Shown: one piece after another, positions 24,094 through 29,381 of the stretch
How positions within the stretch are numbered: the first letter of the stretch is position 1
Layout of the letters: the number at the start of each line of letters is the position of its first letter
Source of the DNA: Chrysochromulina tobinii
Taxonomy: Eukaryota; Haptophyta; Prymnesiales; Chrysochromulinaceae
Length of the DNA stretch: 29,381 nucleotides
Assembly (NCBI GenBank): GCA_001275005.1
Contig: JWZX01001929.1
Coordinates: 1 to 29,381 of the forward strand
Reading direction: 5' to 3'
Translations under genes and position numbers: made by a program
Notes under the pieces: model-generated
The model's database searches: none
What the model was told of the DNA's origin: nothing
Seen by the model: the letters and a program-made list of their open reading frames with translations, nothing else

Positions 24094-25485
24094 CTAGGCG
24101 GCGGTCTGAGCGTACTGCTCGGCCGAGCGTAGAAGCACCGAGTTCTGGCGCGAGATGAGGGTCATGCTCTCCTCGAGGTGCTCGAGCTTCGCCTGGGCCT
24201 CGAGCAGCCTCGAGTGCTCCTCGGACGCCTCGGCGCGCATGCGCTCGTTGACTGTACGCTGCAGCCGCAGTCGATCCTCCGTCGCCTCGAGCTGCTCCTT
24301 GAGGTGTGCCGCCTCACGTTCGCTCTCTGCATGCGCCGCCCTGAGCGCGAGGCGCGCGGCCATGTCGGCCTCGCCGCGCTCGCGCCAGCTCGCCTCCGCC
24401 GCCTTGAGCTCTTCCAGCTGCTTCTGGCGCACCTCCGCCTCGGCCACCAGCACGCGCTCCAGACGGCGCGCCGTCTCGAGCTCGGAGCGCGCCGTCTCGA
24501 GCTCGGACCGCGTGGTGGCTAGCTCGGCGTTCGCGGCCTCGTGCTGAGCGCTCAGCAGGGCGGCGGCCTCGCGCGCGGCATCCTCGGCCGCGCCCAGCGA
24601 GGCGCATTTGGCCGCGCTTGCGTGCTCAGCCGCCTCGCTCTCCTTGCGCACCCTCGACAGTTCGGTCAGGAGACCGTCCGCGGCTCCCCAGTCAGAGATG
24701 AGCTTGGTCTGCATCTCGGACGCGGCGCGCGCGAACCACTCCTCCATCTGCGTGCGCCAGGCGGTGCGCAGCGCCTCCTTCTCCTCGAGCGCGCGCGTGC
24801 GCTCCGCCTCGGCGTACTCCACCTTCCGTACGAAGAGGACGTTCTCGGCCATCAACTTGGCGAGCACCTCGCGCTCGCGCGACAGCTGCGCCGCCGCGGT
24901 GCTTAGCAGCGCCTCGGCCTGGTCGCGCGCACCATTCGCCGCGCGCAGCGCCTCCTCGGCCGCCAGCCGCGCCGTCTGCGCCTCCTTGAACCCGCGCTCC
25001 GCCTGCTCGGCGCGCAGCGCCGTCGCCTCGGCACGTCTGTCGGCCGCGGCCGCCGCCCGGCGCGCTTGGTCCACCACCTCGTTGGTCGCAATCATCTGCG
25101 CGTGGCCCTCGGCCTCGACACGCGCGCACGTCTCCTGCTGCGTCGCATGCGCGGCCACTGCTCGCCGCTGCGCCTCGTCGCGTTCGTTGACCGCCGCTCT
25201 AACCTCGTTGCGGAGCTTCGTCGCATCCGCCTTGACGAGTGCCGCCGTGTCGGAGGCTGCATCAAGCATCCCCTTACAAGCCTCGAGCTGCGCGATGCCG
25301 CGCTTGCCCATCGCGGCCCGCGTCGCCGCCGACAGCCCGGCCGAGCTGCCTGGCCCGGAGAGCTCGGCGCGGGACTGCAGCAGGTTTACGAGCGCCTCGT
25401 GCACCGTGGCACGCGCGCTCGTCGTCTGCTGCTCGAGCAAGACCACGCGGTCCAAGTTGGCGTCGATGCTGGTGAGCGTGGTCAT
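24094..25485 (-). CDS. Long coiled-coil protein
   Basis: 463 residues from the ATG at 25485; the open frame upstream to 25572 has no ATG. After ~30 residues (TTLTSIDANLDRVVLLEQQT) and a short Ser/Gly hinge (about 45-55) almost the whole chain is Ala/Glu/Arg-rich heptad coiled coil (e.g. EQAERGFKEAQTARLAAEE, ELATTRSELETARSELETAR). One interruption near residue 250 (WRTQMEEWFARAASEMQTKL, ISDWGAADGL) may be a hinge. It ends SAEQYAQTAA. The pattern suits a structural filament, centrosomal or tethering protein; no specific family is recognised. It is divergent from the LPA3-like gene. Confidence 0.8.
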   Translation of the reverse strand: MTTLTSIDANLDRVVLLEQQTTSARATVHEALVNLLQSRAELSGPGSSAGLSAATRAAMGKRGIAQLEACKGMLDAASDTAALVKADATKLRNEVRAAVNERDEAQRRAVAAHATQQETCARVEAEGHAQMIATNEVVDQARRAAAAADRRAEATALRAEQAERGFKEAQTARLAAEEALRAANGARDQAEALLSTAAAQLSREREVLAKLMAENVLFVRKVEYAEAERTRALEEKEALRTAWRTQMEEWFARAASEMQTKLISDWGAADGLLTELSRVRKESEAAEHASAAKCASLGAAEDAAREAAALLSAQHEAANAELATTRSELETARSELETARRLERVLVAEAEVRQKQLEELKAAEASWRERGEADMAARLALRAAHAESEREAAHLKEQLEATEDRLRLQRTVNERMRAEASEEHSRLLEAQAKLEHLEESMTLISRQNSVLLRSAEQYAQTAA

Positions 25486-25754
25486 ATCTGTGCTCACGTG
25501 CAAGGCGTGGCGTGGGCGGAGAGGCTGCAGCACCGCTCTCGGAGCGCTCAGCCAGTTCCTTCGCGCGAACACAACTCGTGTTGCGTCTTATAGAGGAGAT
25601 TACGAACGCAATCAAGGAGTGAGAAGTGAGGTATCGAAGGCGCTACGAACGAGCGACGTCCGCCAAGCCGCATCCGATCACAGCATTAAGACTGCGACTC
25701 GTACTGTGAACGGTTTCCGGTAATCTCGCCAAGAGATTCTTTTCCAAGAGAAAA
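25486..25754. promoter_or_regulatory. Divergent promoter region, 269 bp
   Basis: The gap between the start codons of the coiled-coil gene (-) and the LPA3-like gene (+). AT-richer in 25580-25754. No specific element recognised. Confidence 0.45.
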
Positions 25755-26837
25755 ATGCTTCGCCTCGGCTACTTATCGGCGACGATGGCGACCTGCGCTG
25801 CACTGTGCGCGTCGCCATTCACTGCGACTATGGCACGCAGCAGCCATCTTCCAGTGGCTATGTGCGATGCCGCCGCTGCGACCGCGACGAAGGACATGTC
25901 CATGTCGATGCCGCCCGATTCATTCAAGACGCTTATTGCTGACGCAGCTGACGCGACGGACGCGGCGATCGCCGAAGGCACAAAGCTGATTGAGATCGAG
26001 TTCCCGCCGCTGCCCATTTCCAAGCTGGACGATTCGTCCGTTTCGTCGTACGACGTCCTCGCGGCGAACCTGCAGTTTGTCATCGAGTTCACCAAGAAGC
26101 TCAAGAAAGATGCCACGACGGGCCTGCCGCGCAAGGTTGCGCTGACGCTGCCGGACGCAGATGAGCAGCGGCGCGCGCGCAAGTTCTACGGCGATGTCTC
26201 GCCGTGGCCGGGGCTCACGCTGCACAGCCTCAACGGCGGCGACCTCGAGGCAGAGGGCTTCAACCCAATGTCGGCCTTTGGAGCCCTCTTCAAGCAAGGT
26301 ACGGGCGAGGTGACGCCGGCTGAGTGGGCGAGCATGTACATTGTGGTGGGCGCGTCCTGCCAGGAGCTGCCGACCATCGCCGCCCTCCACAAGCTCGAGC
26401 CTAACAAGCCCATCGTGTGCTTCAACCTCAAGCTCGACACGCTGCGCGGTGATCTGGGCTTGCCAGCCTTTCCCAGCCGCAACGTCCATCATGAGTTCCT
26501 GTGCCGTATCAAGCCGGCCTATTACATGCGCCCGCGCTCGTACTCGCTCTCGCTCTCGGTGCCGCCCTTCCTCATCGCCTACTCGGGCGTGCTCTTCCGG
26601 CGCTACCCGGAGCCTTATCAGACGCTGCTCGACCGCGGCCGCGGCTCTTACCGGCGCGTCAACGCACAGCCAGAGCGACCCAACCTTGGCACCTTCAAGT
26701 CGCAGCTCACGTCCGCGCTCAAGCTCGCGGACGACAAGGCTGCCGCGTCCGCCATCTCGCAGGCGGGATACAAGCAGTCGACGTGGTGGGAGGATGATGC
26801 CGATGGCAAGGACGTCTCCAAAGACTGGAGGTTGTAA
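25755..26837 (+). CDS. DUF1995 family, LPA3-like plastid protein
   Basis: 360 residues, single exon. Residues 1-40 are a presequence: a hydrophobic start (LRLGYLSATMATCAALCASP) with Ala/Ser/Thr-rich continuation, fitting plastid import. The DUF1995 core begins near residue 55 (PPDSFKTLIADAADATDAAI) with IEIEFPPLPISKLDD, continues through LANLQF-type helix, PWPGLTLHSLNGGD, then MYIVVGASCQELPTIAALHK, KPIVCFNLKLDTLRGDLGLP, and the FLCRIKPAYYMRPRSYS segment that precedes the RRYPEPYQTL strand. It ends in a helix and STWWEDDADGKDVSKDWRL. Plant LPA3 helps CP43 insertion during photosystem II assembly; other DUF1995 members have unknown roles, so the function here is inferred only. Confidence 0.85.
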   Translation: MLRLGYLSATMATCAALCASPFTATMARSSHLPVAMCDAAAATATKDMSMSMPPDSFKTLIADAADATDAAIAEGTKLIEIEFPPLPISKLDDSSVSSYDVLAANLQFVIEFTKKLKKDATTGLPRKVALTLPDADEQRRARKFYGDVSPWPGLTLHSLNGGDLEAEGFNPMSAFGALFKQGTGEVTPAEWASMYIVVGASCQELPTIAALHKLEPNKPIVCFNLKLDTLRGDLGLPAFPSRNVHHEFLCRIKPAYYMRPRSYSLSLSVPPFLIAYSGVLFRRYPEPYQTLLDRGRGSYRRVNAQPERPNLGTFKSQLTSALKLADDKAAASAISQAGYKQSTWWEDDADGKDVSKDWRL

Positions 26838-27187
26838 AAATCGCGAGTCGGTCCGCGCGTCCGGGGTATCGCGGCGAGGAAAAAAACATTTTTCAGTGAA
26901 AACGTGTCGCGGCAGCCACTCAGCTGACACCCACGCGCAAGCGGAGAATTCGTTTCACTCATGTACGTACGACGCAGACCCCGCCGCCAGTCAGCACACG
27001 CGTGTCACCGCACATCAAGAAACGATCCGTCGTGCCATCGCATTGTGATGTAGGAGCGTGCTGGTGCTATCCAGCGCACGCGCCTTCACGGCGCGCCACC
27101 GCGACGGTTCGCCGCCGTTCGTAATCTGCTCGTTGGTCCGCCGTCCGTCGCTCCTCTCTCGAGGGGGCCGCGGCGCACACTCGAGAT
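26838..27187. other. Convergent 3' spacer
   Basis: 350 bp between two convergent stop codons. Contains gaggaaaaaaacatttttca at 26875-26895, a small inverted A/T run, and otherwise no supported feature. Confidence 0.5.
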
Positions 27188-28660
<1,473 letters not shown>

Positions 28661-28858
28661 GTCGATCGGCGCGAGTGGCGAAAGCGCCCTGGCGCAATGG
28701 GCTTCCCGCGAAGAGCAAGAGTTCACCGGTTCGAATAGTTTTCGAATGAAGCCTCATCATCATCATGCGACACACATGTCACGCTCTTGCGTCTGCCATT
28801 GCAAGTTTGCGCGTCTTGCAAGAGACGACGTGCCGTGACGTAAAAGTCGCCAAGCCTC
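28661..28858. promoter_or_regulatory. Divergent promoter region, 198 bp
   Basis: The gap between the RBBP4/MSI1 start (-) and the partial gene (+). It includes catcatcatcatgcg near 28756 and an AT-richer segment at 28735-28790. No defined site. Confidence 0.45.
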
Positions 28859-29381
28859 ATGGCCGAGTCTGTGCTGGCCGACGACCCAGCGCCGCCGATC
28901 GTTGACGAGGACGAGGAAGATGAGGCCGCGGCCGCCAACGATACCGCACCGCGTCGCGGGCGCCACGACGACCATCCCGCGCCCGCAGCCTCCAATGGCG
29001 GAGAGGAGAACGGAGCACCTGCGGCCAGCGATGAGGACACGAATGATCTTCTCGACCGCTGGACTGAGGCGAAGCGCCAAAAGAATTTTGCCAAGTCTGA
29101 CGCACTGCGCGAGCAGCTGCGCGCGCGGGGCATCGAGCCCGACGCCGCGCGCCCTTCCCAAAAGCAGCTCGCGGCAACTGCCTCGCACGGCGGACGGCCG
29201 CCGCCTCCACCGCACATGGACGCGGAGACCGAGGCGAAGCTCGACCAGTGGGTGAATGCCAAGCGCGCCAGGGACTTTGCTACCGCTGACCGCCTCCGCG
29301 AGGAGCTGCGCGCCGCCGGGGTCGAGCCCGACGTGGTGCGCCCCGCGGGCGGCGGCGGTGGCGGTGGCGCATATGGCGGCG
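28859..29381 (+). CDS. 5' part of protein with tandem CysRS-type helical motifs
   Basis: Open from the ATG at 28859 to the window edge (174 codons seen). Residues 1-60 are acidic and Ala-rich (VDEDEEDEAAAAND). Residues 62-98 and 127-162 are two copies of a helical hairpin: LLDRWTEAKRQKNFAKSDAL, REQLRARGIEPD, and LDQWVNAKRARDFATADRLR, EELRAAGVEPD. The pattern (R..AR..kdFa.AD.lR.eL...Gi) is that of the C-terminal helices of cysteinyl-tRNA synthetase, which also occurs as a standalone repeat in other eukaryotic proteins. A Gly run follows (165-174), suggesting a Gly-rich RNA-binding-type tail or further repeats. Function unknown; RNA binding is a guess. Confidence 0.75.
   Translation, partial: MAESVLADDPAPPIVDEDEEDEAAAANDTAPRRGRHDDHPAPAASNGGEENGAPAASDEDTNDLLDRWTEAKRQKNFAKSDALREQLRARGIEPDAARPSQKQLAATASHGGRPPPPPHMDAETEAKLDQWVNAKRARDFATADRLREELRAAGVEPDVVRPAGGGGGGGAYGG

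Noticed and set aside
24608-25723. 371-residue + strand frame, Ser/Ala-rich
   Set aside because: Antisense to the Ala/Glu/Arg coiled-coil gene; its Ser/Ala/Arg repeats are complements of the heptad codons.

Overview
The window looks like nuclear DNA of a GC-rich, compact-genome alga with a secondary red plastid, most likely a haptophyte. The reasons are: eukaryotic protein families (an RBBP4/MSI1-type histone chaperone, a SKP1-like fold, C2H2 fingers, carboxylate-clamp TPRs), short GT-AG introns, several predicted plastid proteins whose N-termini read as a signal peptide followed by an A-F-x-P-like motif, and a Ser/Pro/Ala-rich protein with an SH3-like barrel of a kind I associate with haptophytes. 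The lineage is inferred; no rRNA or other decisive marker is present.

Layout. 1-1437: a ~130-bp tandem repeat and no gene I can defend. 1438-8598: ankyrin protein (+), dihydrodipicolinate-synthase/NAL-superfamily enzyme (-), SH3-like/coiled-coil protein (+), two plastid-type proteins facing each other (+, spliced; -), and a UPF0301 protein with an N-terminal LYR motif (+). 8970-12474: two-module TPR co-chaperone (+, spliced) and organellar acetylornithine aminotransferase (+). 12461-15895: minisatellites and dispersed repeats surrounding a six-finger C2H2 protein with a RING-like tail (-). 15896-20989: an unknown methyltransferase-fold protein (+, spliced) and a 1213-residue BRCT-SKP1-SAP-LRR protein (+). 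21178-25485: ABCB7/ATM-like half transporter (-, spliced) and a coiled-coil protein (-). 25755-29381: DUF1995/LPA3-like plastid protein (+), RBBP4/MSI1 (-, spliced), and the start of a protein with repeated CysRS-type helical motifs (+, runs off the edge).

Genes are packed head-to-head (divergent gaps of about 160-270 bp) or tail-to-tail. There is no evident pathway cluster. Plastid functions recur (5770, 6826, 11068, 25755), as do chromatin/ubiquitin-type proteins (13316, 17348, 27188).

The most interesting signals are: (1) introns whose 5' end duplicates the start of the following exon, clearest in the ABC transporter (a 25-bp perfect duplication bracketing an 11-bp minisatellite) and in weaker form in the TPR and methyltransferase-like genes, which suggests recent intron gain; and (2) the BRCT-SKP1-SAP-LRR architecture, which would put a SKP1-type adaptor and a candidate substrate-binding LRR in one chain. 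Exon joins were made by hand from reading frame, GT-AG sites and family continuity.
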